A stretch of 64,000 nucleotides of DNA from Leptura quadrifasciata (GCA_963675555.1 OY776681.1:48765882-48829881), one strand, 5' to 3'; positions 22,256-33,740 are shown, counted from the first letter of the stretch. Numbers and translations: made by a program. The notes: generated by a model not told the origin, from the sequence alone.

Positions 22256-23490
22256 TTTTTCAAATACAATAGTCCATTTTAGGGGGTATAGATGTACTTT
22301 AGGGAGCGATTTGTAGGAGCGTGCAGGAATTTAGCAAAAAGGGATTAATGAAAAGTGGATTAGTGGATGTAACAAGGGATTGTGCAAAATTAGGAAGAAG
22401 TCGATTTAAAATAAAATCGCTTAATGTCGGAGTTCCTGTTATGTTATGCAGTAACTGTGCAGGGGCTGCTGGTGGAGGTTTAGTGGCAATTCTTAGCATT
22501 TTGTGCTGTACAAATTGTAATGTGGTTTGATGTGTCCTAGGGATGAGGGCGTAAGTAAGAATCGGTCGAATATATGACTAGTAAATAAAGGTAGATGTCT
22601 CTATGGGGGCATTTTTCAGTATTGGGTACAGGGAGGAGCATCGCGCGCAATTCCTATTTCTTAAATCCTGTACTTGCCTGCTGAACAATAGTTTTTTGTG
22701 GAGTTTGACACCTAAGTATTTAATATAGTCTTTCCATGTAAATGTTTCGTCTTTTATTTTAAGTATGATATTTATATTGTTTGTGTTTTACTTGTATTTA
22801 CAAGGAGTTCCCAGTCTTCGTAAAATTTAATGGTCACGTCTGTCTGTCTTTGTATAATGTCCGTCAGTACTTGTGGGTTTTTAGATGTCATTAGTCAGCT
22901 ATATCGTCGGCGTATAGGCAGAGGATTGTTCTATGGTCCGTCTAGGGGTGATATGTCGTTTATGCATAGGTTAAAATGTACCGGTCCGAGGGATGAACCC
23001 TGGGGGTGCCTGCTAGGATTGGGGTAAGGGATAAGCACGCCTGGTTGACTACTACTCGAAAATTTCGGTTAGAAATATATGACTGTATCATTTTAATGAT
23101 AGGTGTCGAAAAGCCCACTATATGGAGTTTGTATAGTAGTCCGGGGTGCCAGACTTTGTCTAAGGCTTTCTCGAGGTCTAAGGCGGCAAACCCTGTTAAT
23201 AGACCTCGATTGAAGTTGGTGGTAGCAATTTTGCAGACCCGGAAGAGATGCTTGGTTGCGGAGTGGCTGGCGCAGAATCCGAGTTGAAAGTTGTTCATTA
23301 TCCCTGTATTTTGTTTATGTTCCTGAACTGTACTGAGGAGAAGAATATCAAAGACTTTAGCCAAAGCCGGGATAAGGCTTATCGGTCTATAGCTGGAGGG
23401 GAGGTTTTTAGGTTTTATGGGTTTTGGTATATTTATTTTTTTAAGGTCCACTACTCTGAAACCACCCGTTTGCTCCTTTTATACATGTAG
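22256..23490 (-). pseudogene. Jockey-like LINE, RT and C-terminal region
   Basis: The minus strand encodes PSSYRPISLIPALAKVFD, LGFCASHSATKHL, AALDLEKALDKVWHPGLLYKL and GFSTPIIKMIQSYISNR (22960-23451). After a frame change comes CLYADDIAD near 22905, the catalytic aspartate box. The C-terminal part KMLRIATKPPPAAPAQLLHN lies at 22299-22499. AxDxEKAFDxVWHxGLLYKL is characteristic of jockey-clade elements. The copy lacks the endonuclease and ORF1, and the expected GVPQG motif is degraded (LAGTPRVHPS). It is dead. Confidence 0.75.
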
Positions 23491-23639
23491 ATAGACACTC
23501 TGGACTGTTCTAAAGGTTTTTTAAACATTCCTGATATTTCTTAATGCATCAACGGTCCTGAATCAGTAACGCCATATATGTACCGATTGCTCAACCACCA
23601 TTATAGAGTAGCTACTTAGACATGCTCAGTAGAACCGAG

Positions 23640-24130
23640 GTGGACTAAACCTCTGCACGTAAAGCAGCATGCACATAACATTAAAAGGACCCATAAGATA
23701 TTTCTCTAGGAAATTATCAGACCGGTTACCTTTTTCGAATGTGTATGTAATGGACAAAGCGATTGGTGATGAAAATGCCGTCAAAAAGATTGTTTTCACT
23801 GATGAAGTGTCCTTTTCATTACACTGTTGGTATAATTCTTCAGTCATTCGTTATCGTCCCGTCTCTGCACCCAATAACGCGGAGTGGTATGCCGGAGGGT
23901 TATATGATCGGTCCATTTTTCATAGATGGTTCTCTAAATTGCCCTAAGTACTTGGATCTAGCGGGCCAAGATTTAACCAGAGCTGATTTCAACAGGATGG
24001 TTGCCATCCTCATGATGATGTCCTTGTTCAGGATTTCCTGAATGATGCATTTCCAGATTTTTTATTGGGTGAACTTATAGCCAGCTAGATATCTTGGTAA
24101 GGCTCCAAATGACTTATTTTTATAAGAACA
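23640..24130 (+). pseudogene. Tc1/mariner-type transposase, DDE part
   Basis: The frame reads VMDKAIGDENAVKKIVFTDEVSFSLHCWYNSS, where TDE carries the first catalytic aspartate. After a frame change, QDGCHPHDDVLVQDFLNDAF corresponds to the second (DGxxxH) region. GELIAS and APNDLFL then mark the usual PRSPDLxPxDFFLW stretch in degraded form. Several shifts and stops are present. It may be the C-terminal half of the gene beginning at 21355. Confidence 0.65.
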
Positions 24131-24174
24131 CGTGAAGTAGGGCTAAAAATATGAAATGGTTGAAAATGTTGGAT

Positions 24175-24600
24175 GAGATTATTCTTTAGCTCTAGAAATA
24201 GGCTTATTTGAACTTATTGGGTGTTTTCCATTTACCAACACATGTCGAAACAAATCCATTTGTGTCACCGAAAAGCGATTTCCATATGATTTGTGTCGCT
24301 ATGAGTATGTAACAAAAGTCGACTTATGGCGACTACAGCATAATTAGGAATAATAAAAATGTGCGGGGAGATACTTACAGCTAAAGAAAGTTTTCAAGAA
24401 AATAAAACAATCTTTTCAGGAGTTGGCAATAGTTGACAGCAGTCGTTAGGAGTCATGTAAATGTATAGCGCCTATTATAATTAATTTTCCTTTTGTTCTT
24501 TTATGTTTTGATTTTGTTTTAAAAACGTATTTTGTTAAAACTTAGAGCTGAATCATTCTGCTCTTATTAATCTTTATACGAATAATTACAATTTTTTTAT
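24175..24600. other. Unassigned sequence
   Basis: A+T-rich, with no recognised frame or repeat. Confidence 0.3.
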
Positions 24601-24604
24601 AATA

Positions 24605-24998
24605 TAATATACGTAAATTTTTATTTAACGTCGGCCTATTTCCGTTACTGAGGCCTAACACCGACGCCTGTAGACGAGCTACCCCCAACCAGGAATTTTG
24701 CCGAACCTCTTCCCTTAAGAAGAGTAGGGATCTTTTACTTGCCTAACAACATATAATAGACAAGGGACCGACGGGTTTACATCCCCTCCGAAGGATGGTA
24801 TATCTCCTATACAATCCTCGCCTAAGGTTGAATAGCTTCCGCGCATACACTGATATACAAGCCGCTGGAAGATGTGTGAGGCGAGAACGCGGTTTCCGTT
24901 GGAATGGTCACCATCCAAGTACTAACTGCGCCTGTCGTTGCTTTACATCGCGTACCGAAGTATGTACATAGTAAAGACGCACCTACGCTCGCCCCATT
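24605..24998 (-). mobile_element. 5S rRNA-derived SINE, longest copy
   Basis: On the minus strand the head contains GTAAAGCAACGACAGGCGC followed by AGTTAGTACTTGGATGGTGA (about 24905-24950). This is strikingly like the internal control region of 5S rRNA: A box near AGCTAAGCAGGGTCG, intermediate element, and C box TAGTACTTGGATGGG. After it come ~300 bp of unrelated body with the palindromic CATCCTTCGGAGGGGATG and a tail GACGTTAAATAAA. The body recurs at 30438-30735 and partly at 14236-14335; the head recurs at 25776-25862. Such SINEs (SINE3 type) are transcribed by RNA polymerase III from the 5S-like promoter and copied by a LINE. Confidence 0.65.
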
Positions 24999-25775
24999 TA
25001 AATCGACTTGAATAATTGAAAATACGAATATCTTCTACCAAGAACTGTGTGGTACTGCCGCTGGATGTCTTTGAAAATAGCCTACCGGAAGCATTCACTG
25101 CAAGCCGCATGAAAATATTTCCGATGGCCGTTGTTGGCTGCCGTATATTCACTCACTTTAATCCATTATGTATGGAAGCTAGAGGGAGGGGAAAATTCAC
25201 CACCAAATACATTTTTCTTATCTTCGTCGAAATATAAAAACTAATGAATTTGGATACGAAGCCTTTTTTATTTTTGTGCCACAACATCCTAATTACTACG
25301 GAAGTTGTAAATTTTATATTTTTGCATTTTACCAGTTTTATTTTATATTTTTACTACTATTAGGATAATTACAGCTGTTCTTCAGTTTTAGTCATCTCTC
25401 GATGATACTAACATGATTAGTGAAAAACGCGCATCGAGTAGTGTATTCGAGCGTAGTGTTTTGGTGTTTTGTAAAAGTAGTTCTCATACATTAAAGATAT
25501 TGATTTGGGTAAAATAGTCCCCATATGAAAATATCCCCACTCAATATCCCCACTTAGTCTACAAGGACCTCTGTGTGATCTTGTACTTGCCATTAAACCA
25601 CGAATTATGGTGCGATGCTTTAATCAGAATTCTGTTTGCCCTTATATAAAACTGAATTATTCTAGTAGTACCATTTCACTATTCGAATATATAAAAATCA
25701 GTCCGCGACAACAAAGTTTCCCATTTAGGAATAGACCGAACTAATGTACCCTGATCCTGGCATCAAAACTTTTCA
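24999..25775. other. Spacer between two inverted 5S-like heads
   Basis: About 780 bp lie between the inverted 5S-like heads. The stretch near 25590-25690 is weakly similar to the sequence flanking the SINE at 53660-54000 (TTATGGTG.GAT.TTT.AATC and TGCCCTTA), so an older dispersed repeat is present. Confidence 0.35.
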
Positions 25776-25862
25776 TTGGGCGAGCGTGGGTGCGTCTTTA
25801 TTATGTACATACTTTGATATGCGATGTAAAGCAACGTAAGGTGCGGTTAGTAGTTGGATGGA
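25776..25862 (+). mobile_element. 5S-type SINE, head-only copy
   Basis: GGGCGAGCGTGGGTGCGTCT, TATGTACATACTT, and GCGATGTAAAGCAACGTAAG followed by GTGCGGTTAGTAGTTGGATGG match, in inverse orientation, the head of the SINE at 24605-24998. The similarity ends after the C-box-like word. It is either a truncated copy or the other side of a small inverted duplication. Confidence 0.6.
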
Positions 25863-25899
25863 CATTAACAAAAAATTCATATCAATTCATGCACCTTAG

Positions 25900-27560
25900 C
25901 AAACCATGAAAAAAAGTCAACCAGACCCAGTTTACATCAAAAAACCACATCCAAAGTCACGAAAATCAGAAAAAATTCACAAACACACTATAATTCTAAA
26001 ATAACGTAAAATCGCCGAAAACACACTTACAATATTCATTCTAATAATTTTATAAATGTAACTATACAAAAAAAACACCCCTTAAAAATACAGCCTCCTC
26101 ATAGTCATCACATAGATCAAGACCACTATCCGTACCTATAACCGCAATATTTGATATCGTTCCGTTAACTTTTTCAGACCACTTTACGTTTCAAATCTCA
26201 TTACTTTTTGACAACCCCTCCTATACTTCAACTTATCTTAAAACTCAACATTCTACTTCATTTCAGTCAATTCTTGCAACCGTTTAATTTTTTAATCTTA
26301 TTATTTTTTGACAACCCCCTGTATACACCAAACCACGTTCCCTACCTCGAGTCTTAATATTTAAGTTAGTTTCATCAATTTCTAGCGATTCAATTAATAT
26401 TTCAAATTTCATTACTTTTCAATCACCCCTCGTATAAAACTCCATACAATATCTTTATTACCCTTTCAACCGATATCTACGCTCAAACTCGATTCGTGCC
26501 TGTTAGGAGCATTATCATATTTCCAGCCACCTCGTACATATCAGGAACATTTTCATGTCATTTCAACTGTTAAACGTCTGACCTTCGTGACAAGTTTACG
26601 GGGTCCTTTCAAATCATTAAAAATTTCCGTCAATCAAACTTCAATATTTCCAAAACCAAAATCGATTCAAACTTCATTTCTATATCAAAAAATTATCCTT
26701 TTCGTCGCCGATTTTTCCATGTGACTTTCATCTCAAATTTTCAACTTTTAGTAAACTGTTGCGCAATATTGTGAAATATTTCGCAATTGTGCCGATCCAG
26801 ACTCGATGGTATCAAATCCAGTTCTAAATAAGGGGTAAAAACGTTCGTGCTAGGTTCATGGGGCACGAAAAACGCAGCAAACTAACAGTATAAATACCGG
26901 TGCACAGCAAACCCAAAACAAGTTCAGTTTTGACAGTGACTCCTGTGTTAAGTACTTGCGAAGTGGTCTAGTGGAAAATATAAGTTATAAAAAGTGATTT
27001 TTGTGTAATAAGCTGATTATGCTATTGCATGGGTCCGGTTACTATTTAACTAATGTTGTAGATACCCCCGTCTAGCTAGGCCTTCTTATTCCCAGTTCCT
27101 GGATACTTTTCGTGACAAGCTATTCAATTCTAGCTTCCCAGGCTGAAACCTGGTTAAAAAGAGTTAGTCTTAGGTCTTCGCCTTTAATGGCCCCAACTAG
27201 TTTTAAGAAACACTTCGCCTTAAGTGGCCCCATTTACTTATAATCAAATACTTCGCCTTAAGTGGCCTTTCAATTTTTCCGTCGCCTACGAAGTTCAACA
27301 TTCTCGGTGATTTTTTTCCGGTTTAATTATTTTTAAACATTTTTTCAAATATATTTTCAAAGCAGTATTAAGGCAGAATTATAGCAATTGACCCTAACAG
27401 CACTACCAGAAATCGAACCCTGAGACTCTACCAATCCAAAATTAAGTGCACGAAAGGCTCGCGGAGACAAAGCTCAAAGGCTATAAGCTCTGCCGACGAT
27501 TTTTTATTTTCCGAAAATAGGGGGCCCGTTCGTGTTCACCAACTGTTATATTATATCCAC
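25900..27560 (+). repeat. LTR/promoter-like block 1
   Basis: This block is related to 27560-29210 at several collinear points: TACAGCCTCCTCAT (26084), TATAAATA (26889) followed 31 bases on by AAGTTCAGTTTTG, AAGTGCACGAAAGGCTC (27445), and GCCCGTTCGTGTTCAC (27524). TCAGTT after a TATA box fits an insect RNA polymerase II core promoter. CTTCGCCTTAAGTGGCC occurs three times at 27175-27270. I infer a degenerate LTR or a duplicated transposon promoter; no coding region goes with it. Confidence 0.4.
26889..26929 (+). promoter_or_regulatory. Putative TATA-plus-initiator core promoter
   Basis: TATAAATA at 26889-26896 is followed by TCAGTT at 26924-26929, close to the arthropod initiator consensus. 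The same TATA word and a related downstream word occur at 28454-28490 with 30-base spacing. No long frame lies downstream. Confidence 0.4.
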
Positions 27561-29210
27561 CATTTAAACAAATGGCCGACGAAAAAATTATTAAAAGTCA
27601 TCAAATAATTCAATCATCCAAAGCAACTTGGCAAACACCATAAAAAAGTCCTTAAGACACCCGTAAAATTAAAAACCACAGTATTCAATAAATAAATCTG
27701 AGAAAAATCCGGTAGCATCGATAATTCACGAATAATCCAAATCCACCAACAAAATCATTCCAAACACAAATTTCACTAAATTACCTTCAAAACTGTACAA
27801 AAGACAGCCCTCAAAAATACAGCCCCCTCATTATCTCGAATCACTTACAATTCTCTCCCCAAACATTGATTCAAAATATTTTATTTCACTTCCCACAATT
27901 TTCTACAAGCCCCTTTCTCTTAAATTCAACTCTCAATTTAACTTTTCAATAATATGTCAAAACATCTTTCATTTTCCATTCCAGCCGGCCCCAAAAATGT
28001 TAATCTCGAAATAAGTCCAGTTTACGTGTTCCCCATTGCATGCTGGCAACTCGCAGCTATCTTCACGCTATTACCCTAAAACTGAATTCCGCTCCGCAGA
28101 CAATTACATACCCTGAATATGGCATAACTTAACAATCACATATAGATTAACATGACTTAATATAACATCAATATGGATTAAAGTAAGACTCGCAACAATA
28201 CTTCACGGGACCAATTCAATTTTACCATTTTATCAGACAATTATCATTCATATTTCAAAAACCAAATTAGATTCCACTGACATATATCAGATTGTTACAT
28301 TTTTCACGGCCTTTCTAGTAATATAATTTTCAATCCAAAAATCCAAAATTTCAGCAATTATTGCACGACATTGCATCATTCGAGCCCCATATGATGGTCT
28401 GGCGCCCTTTCCGGCTTCTCCAGCTCTCAGCGAGCGTCGTGCCCCATCACGAGTATAAATAAGGGAGCGTACCAAGCTCCGGCAAGTTGTGTTTCCGGCG
28501 TACCTAGTGATAAATAATTCCAGTTCCCGTATTACCTCTTCGGTTTCAATCCAAGTGCATTTTCGGTGTAATCCGCGATAAATACTCTAGTGCCCGTGCC
28601 ATCTTCCTAGGCAACCCCTAGTAAAATATTTTAGTATTAGTATTCAGCCCCAGTGCTCCCTTTTCCTTCGCCTTCGCGGACCACCTTAATTTTTTGTTAA
28701 TAATCAGCCACAGTGCTCCAATTCGAATCGCCTTCGCGGCCCAAGTTTTTTAAGTGAATCTTTCTCAGATTTTGTTTTCCATTTAATTTAAATCTGCCAC
28801 GAACCCAACTAGCTTAGGCAAAATTTCAAGTGTCAATAAGTTACCTGATAAATAATAATCGTGTAACTATTTTAAGTTTTAAGAACATAAATAATCAACT
28901 CAGTGTTTTTCGCTTAAATAAATAATTGTTCAGTTCTCGCTTAAATTATAGTGTTGTTATTTCAAGAAAATATTATACAGGGTGAAGTATTTGACCTTAC
29001 GACTTTAGAGAAGTCCCAAAAAAGTGAATATCAGCTCTGAAATATATACAGGGCGAAGCTATTGGCCAATTCCAGCCGTTTAAGGACAAACCACCCCAAC
29101 TCCGAATCTTACAAAATAAAGTGCACAGCAGGCCTCTAGCCAAAAAATTATTAATTTCTCAATCGCAGAAGTCCCGCTCGTGTTCATGTTAAAGAACACT
29201 ATAACCCCGA
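27561..29210 (+). repeat. LTR/promoter-like block 2
   Basis: This is the second, diverged member of the pair: TACAGCCCCCTCAT (27821), TATAAATA (28454) followed by CAAGTTGTGTTTC, AAGTGCACAGCAGGCCTC (29121), and CCCGCTCGTGTTCATG (29171). A short word, CTTCGCGG with CAGTGCTCC, repeats near 28660 and 28710. The offsets to block 1 range from about 1565 to 1740 bp, so both have suffered indels. Confidence 0.4.
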
Positions 29211-29765
29211 TATACTTTTAGACGTTGTAACAAAATCCGACTTAGGAAATACTTCGTACGAAAAGCGTGCTTCACGTAAAAATGTCGTGGAAGAGGTTTT
29301 TAATACTTGTAAACATATTTTCGCTCTTCGGAGCGTTTTTTATGCAAAATTTTCGCTAACTCTTCAAGGAGCGTTAATTTAGAAAGTGTAGCAAATGTCG
29401 CTGCACAGGGACGTAATATCGCTCCGACCACCTAAATTTAGAAAGTGTACTAAAATTAGACTTCGAAATTTTCAAGATTAAAAACCCTTTTACGAATCCA
29501 CGTTCTCAAGCACCGCAACTCTTACGAGGTATTGAGTATGAGGACAAGTTAATCCAACGACTATTCAAAGTATATCGGAAGTTATAGCGAAAATAGCCCT
29601 TAGCGACATGGGACCCCCATCATTTCCTAGCAGTCGGTTTTGACGGGGAAATGATGAGTTTTGACGGGGTTTGCCCTAAACCGGTTCCTCAGTGATTCGG
29701 AGTCAAAAAGGTATCTATACCATGTACTCATACGTGCATGGGATCCGCCTTGCCTGAACGTAAAA
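29211..29765. other. Unassigned sequence with a short repeated word
   Basis: TTTAGAAAGTGTA occurs at about 29379 and 29437, and GGAGCG several times nearby. No frame is credible. Confidence 0.3.
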
Positions 29766-29769
29766 AGTT

Positions 29770-30225
29770 GTTATTGTAGAATACAATCGAAGTAGAGACG
29801 CTTCAAGCAATTTTAAGCTCCGAGGAGCGACCAAAATTCATGTGAATTTAATAATACGTTTATAAGACAGGCAAGCAAAAGCCCACCAAAATTTCAGTTA
29901 CATTGAACTTTTCTTGAATCTTTTTGTGCATCGTTAGCTTATTAAACCACATATTGGATGGTAGTTGGTACATTATAAATCGTTCCGTTCCTCACCATGT
30001 GTTGTACACGGGCCAGACTAGTGTTTGTTAAACATTTTCTCTTGAAATAAAAGTTGTTGTAAAAACATAATTTTTTAAAGATTTAATATATATATTTTGA
30101 ACTTTATATTGTCTTTTAGTTGTGTTTTCTAACAAAATTTCTTTTCAGGTTTAATTTTAAGAAAGTGTGGTACAGACAGTGTTAGGTTTATAGTGTTACG
30201 ACGTCCAATTGATACCATCAAAGCA
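29770..30225 (+). repeat. Dispersed direct repeat R1, copy 1
   Basis: This matches 35120-35555 in the same orientation: TTTTAAGCTC, GAGGAGCG, AGGCAAGCAAA.GCCCACC, ATTGGATGGTAGTTGG, CGTTCCTCACCAT, TGTACA.GGGCCAGACTA, ATATATATTTTGAACT and ACGACGTCCAA. It has no coding capacity. It may be part of an LTR or a non-autonomous element. Confidence 0.6.
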
Positions 30226-30437
30226 GCAGTTAAGCATAAACGACAGTAAGCATGATTTTTTACATTATTCTCCGTATGAAACAGTCGTGTTGAACCCTAA
30301 AAATTTTGTGAACGTAATATTTATTTATTTAGAGTTAAGAAAAGGTTGAGGAAAAAGAAAATTAATTTTTTCTTTTTCCTATTTTTTTTAATTTTTCTAG
30401 GTTTTTAAAAGCAGAAAAGACGTCCTTCAGACACCAT

Positions 30438-30735
30438 TAAGATGGATCGTTCACATTCACAACGAAGACGGCGTCCTCGCCTCACACATCTTCCAGCGGC
30501 TTGTATATCAGTATATGCGCGGAAGCTATACATCCTTAGTCGAGGGTTGTATAGGGGATATACCATCCTTCGGAGGGGATGTAAAGCCGTCGGTCCCTTG
30601 TCTATTAAATGTTAGGCAAGTAAAAGATCCCTACTCTTCTTAAGGGAAGAGGTTTGGCAAAATTCCTGGTTGGAGGTAGCTCGTCTACAGGCGTCGATGT
30701 TAGGCCTCAGTAGCGGAAATAGGCCGACGTTAAAT
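30438..30735 (+). mobile_element. 5S-type SINE, body copy lacking the head
   Basis: This matches the minus-strand copy at 24605-24998 from just inside the C-box-like word (AAGATGGATCGTTCAC) through CGCCTCACACATCTTCCAGC, GTATATCAGTATATGCGCGG, CATCCTTCGGAGGGGATG and AAAATTCCTGGTTGGAGGTA to GACGTTAAATAAATG and an A-rich tail at 30739-30752. The 5S-like head is missing, so the copy is 5'-truncated. The two copies lie in opposite orientations 5.5 kb apart. Confidence 0.7.
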
Positions 30736-30879
30736 AAATGTATAAAAAAAAACTTTTCATGGTTAAACCTCTACTTCTTTTCAACCAATCTTGTTGAAAA
30801 TGAAAACATTTTGTTTTAACTCCTTGCCCCCTGAGACCTCCCTCCCTGCATTTCATAGGTAGGTAGGTAGGCAACTGGT

Positions 30880-31340
30880 TATGTTACCTTATGCTACTAC
30901 TACAGTATCCATGTGTTAATTTTGATTAAAATTGTTAGATCCGTTTTAGAGAAAAAAAATGTGAAATTATTTAAAACTCATCCCCACAGCTTCCCTTCTT
31001 GCATTTTTTAGGAGCAGCTGGTCATGTCATTTCATGTCACTATTAGGGAACTATCCACATGCCAAATTTAATCAAAATCGTTAGAACCGTTTTAGAGAAA
31101 AAAATTATTTTCTATTTTTTTCCTGTTTTTAAGGGTTTATTCCCACCACATTTTTTGAGCTAGGATCGATTTTGAGATTTCGCCTGAGATTTTACCGTCT
31201 TGAGTACACATGTAAAATTTGAACAAAATCGATCCAGTAGTTTGGGCGCTAGGTGCAGCCACAGACGGCAGACGACAGACAGACATTTTTTAAAAAACAT
31301 TTTTTTTGGTTCATGGGACTTGAAAACGTGTAAAGTCATC
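30880..31340 (+). repeat. Imperfect ~145-150-bp tandem repeat
   Basis: Three related units carry CATGTGTTAATTTTGATTAA (30910), CATGCCAAATTTAATCAAAA (31055) and CATGTAAAATTTGAACAAAA (31208), each followed by AAATCGNTAGAACCGTTTTA or a variant. The last unit is followed by CAGACGACAGACAGACA. From memory this kind of sequence is common in insect non-coding repeats. No gene is implied; overlapping 60-68-codon frames are by-products. Confidence 0.6.
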
Positions 31341-31404
31341 AAAACTCGATATCGAATTTTTGCACGATCACCATACTTTCCTTATATACTACATATGGAA
31401 AAGT

Positions 31405-31965
31405 AAAAATTGGCAATAATTAACAAAGCTCGGTTATTCTGCCATGCCGTAGTGATTCATTTCCAAAACTACGATTTAAATAGCACTAAAAAGTTTCTCT
31501 ATCGTACAATTCCAGACACATTTCTATTTTATTGTAATTGTACTATTAGGCGTGTACAGATACCACAACACCGACATTATTTAGAAAAGTGCTATTTGCT
31601 TTTAGAGATTCACCCCCATAGCGTTACAGTTATTTCTCTTAAAGTTCGTGAACTGACACCTACACCCTACCCTTTCCCTAGCTTAACCTGGGCCAAAATT
31701 GGCGAAGTATATTTTGTCCTTTTTCCGCATCCGTTTGAAAGTAATTTATCTGCAACGACTTTATCATTATTCTTTGAGTTATCCTGTTGCTAGCTGTAGT
31801 ACCCTTTATACATATAATGAGGGCACACATCAGAAGATTTTTAAGCATGACATCAAAGAATCCGCTGTAAAATAAGAACACGAAATCTCATTTATTAAGA
31901 GTATTTAAGTATATAAATTTCGTGTGCAGTGCCGTGTCGGGAGAAAAAACTCAGCACTATCGAAA
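31405..31965 (+). repeat. Dispersed direct repeat R2, copy 1
   Basis: This matches 54030-54700 in the same orientation: AACAAAGCTC.GTTAT, TATTTTATTGTAATTGTACTATTA.GCGTGTACAGA in part, AAAAGTGCTATTTGCTTT, AACCTGGG.AAAATTGGC, TACATATAATGAGG.CACA, AAGATTTTTAAGCATGACAT and ACGAAATCTCATTTATTA. The end GTGCAGTGCCGTGTCGGGAG resembles a primer-binding region after an LTR, so an LTR of a degraded retroelement is possible. The frame at 31410-31793 is not conserved between the copies. Confidence 0.6.
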
Positions 31966-32685
31966 AACAAAAATACTGAATGTATGAATTTCGAGAGCAG
32001 CATCTTTAGAAATTGACTAAAATACCTCATTTTAGCTTGAAATTTACCAACAGTACTGTGTTTTATCTATTTTGCGGGTTTGAAATCTTCTTCGTTGTTT
32101 TATTTTCCCGGTTAATTTTAGGTTTAAAAATACATCACATTTTAAAAATAAATCATGTGCCTACAAAACACTGTTAATGATTTTTTGTTTGCCCCGACCA
32201 ATCAAATCCAACAAAACTTTATTAATATTCAACACAGTTACACTATGTCTTCCTCAGAATCCACTCCAGGACTAACCATGCAACCACAACGCGAAGCGTG
32301 GCAGCAATTGTAGGGTAGGATGAGACGGATTTAGTTCAGTTAAATAAAAACTTAATCTAATTCCCTTTGTTTAAATTATACTAAAAAAAGTAATAAAATT
32401 TGAAATGTCCAAAAGAGCTCAAAATAATTAAACTTAAAATTAATAAATGGCGCACGCGATAAATTTAAATTTTGGTTGCTGGCACGGGAAAAACCTTGCC
32501 GAGGAAACCTTTTGAAGCACTTGAAACTGGGTTGCGCCCTGGAAGCCTAACATATTGAATTTACAGATTTTCATTTCAGATTAATTTATGATTTAAGGCA
32601 ATCCTTAAGAAAAAGAATTTAGAAAAGGAGAATTAATAAAAACCAACAAACAGAGACGAAAAAACTGACAGGAAAGAGTGAAAGG
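31966..32685. other. Unassigned sequence
   Basis: No credible frame. TTTTGAAGCACTTGAAACTGG near 32511 did not match elsewhere in the window. Confidence 0.3.
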
Positions 32686-32689
32686 TATG

Positions 32690-33740
32690 AAATTTTATTA
32701 ATAGGATAGGATAAGACGAAGTTATAGGTGAAAGATTGGCTAGAGAGTTTGTCGGAGGATGGGCAGCGTCTGGTAAGATAATTTGTTGCTGTTTCTGGTG
32801 AACGAGCTATAACCCAGTTTGAATGTATAGGATGTTTGCGGTATTTCCTGGATGTAGTTCACTATCGGGATAATGTCATAGCAACGTGCATATAGGTCTC
32901 TGAGGGACATGTACGTGTTGGAATTAGAAATGAAGTGCATGTTTTCTAAGACTTTTAGTTTTATCATTGTCATGACCAACGTGCTGAACCACGCCGGTCT
33001 AATCACCATAGTACACACCATTTTTTTATTTTGTCTGTTAGTCTGCTACCCCTGACCAACTGCGGATACAGACTCCTAGACAGGGAGTAGACCGTTCGAT
33101 CTGTCTCATTAAAATGCATATTGAACGTTAGTCGTTGATCGAGTCTAACCCCTAAGTACTTCACTCACTTTTTAATTGGAATTTAGTTCTTCTCCACTGA
33201 GATCGGTGTGAAAATCCTATTTTCGGTAAACCGCCTCCGACTTCTCAGCGTTCATCCGAATCTTCCACCGGTCATAATACGCCGTGGCATTATGAGAGAG
33301 CGCATACATAACCGTGCCATCGGAGTACTTGTCCAGCTTTGTATTCTGGGACTCTGGGAAGTCGGAGACGTATAAGTTGCACAGTTTTGGCGACAGACAC
33401 GATCTTGTGGGTCTTTCGCTGGAATATCTCGTGATGTTGATAGTTTGTTATTCACTCTTACTCGCAGAGATTTACTTGACAGGAAGGAGCTAATGGGTTT
33501 TATTATTTTTTTATGTATGTCTTGTATGACCACTGCGTCCAATCGATTTTTGTATGAATTTATTGCGATAGTAGTGGAAACAGTCTGCTTGGTACCTGCA
33601 GTAATCTCCCCCACTACATTTTCCAGCTCGGTGGGTGTGTTAATACTATTGTTTAGTGTTAAGTTTGTGCGGAAAATGCAAATAGTGCTACGAAATTCAC
33701 CCGCCAGAATATTGAAGAAAGAAGACAAAATCGTGACCGC
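32690..33740 (-). pseudogene. Jockey-like LINE, RT end and C-terminus
   Basis: On the minus strand 33252-33728 reads AGTKQTVSTTIAINSYKNRL and IKPISSFLSSKSLRVRVNNK, then a degraded palm region with SQSPRIQSW near the usual catalytic box. The C-terminal part at 32740-33021 has LKVLENMHFISNSNTYMSLRDLY. This order fits jockey-type reverse transcriptases. Frameshifts are many, and no intact catalytic Y/FADD was found. The 3' end (about 32690) matches the fragment at 1180-1525. Confidence 0.6.

Noticed and set aside
24900..24998. A genuine 5S rRNA gene
   Set aside because: Only the internal-promoter half resembles 5S; the 5' half and 3' terminal stem are missing, and an unrelated repeated body follows.
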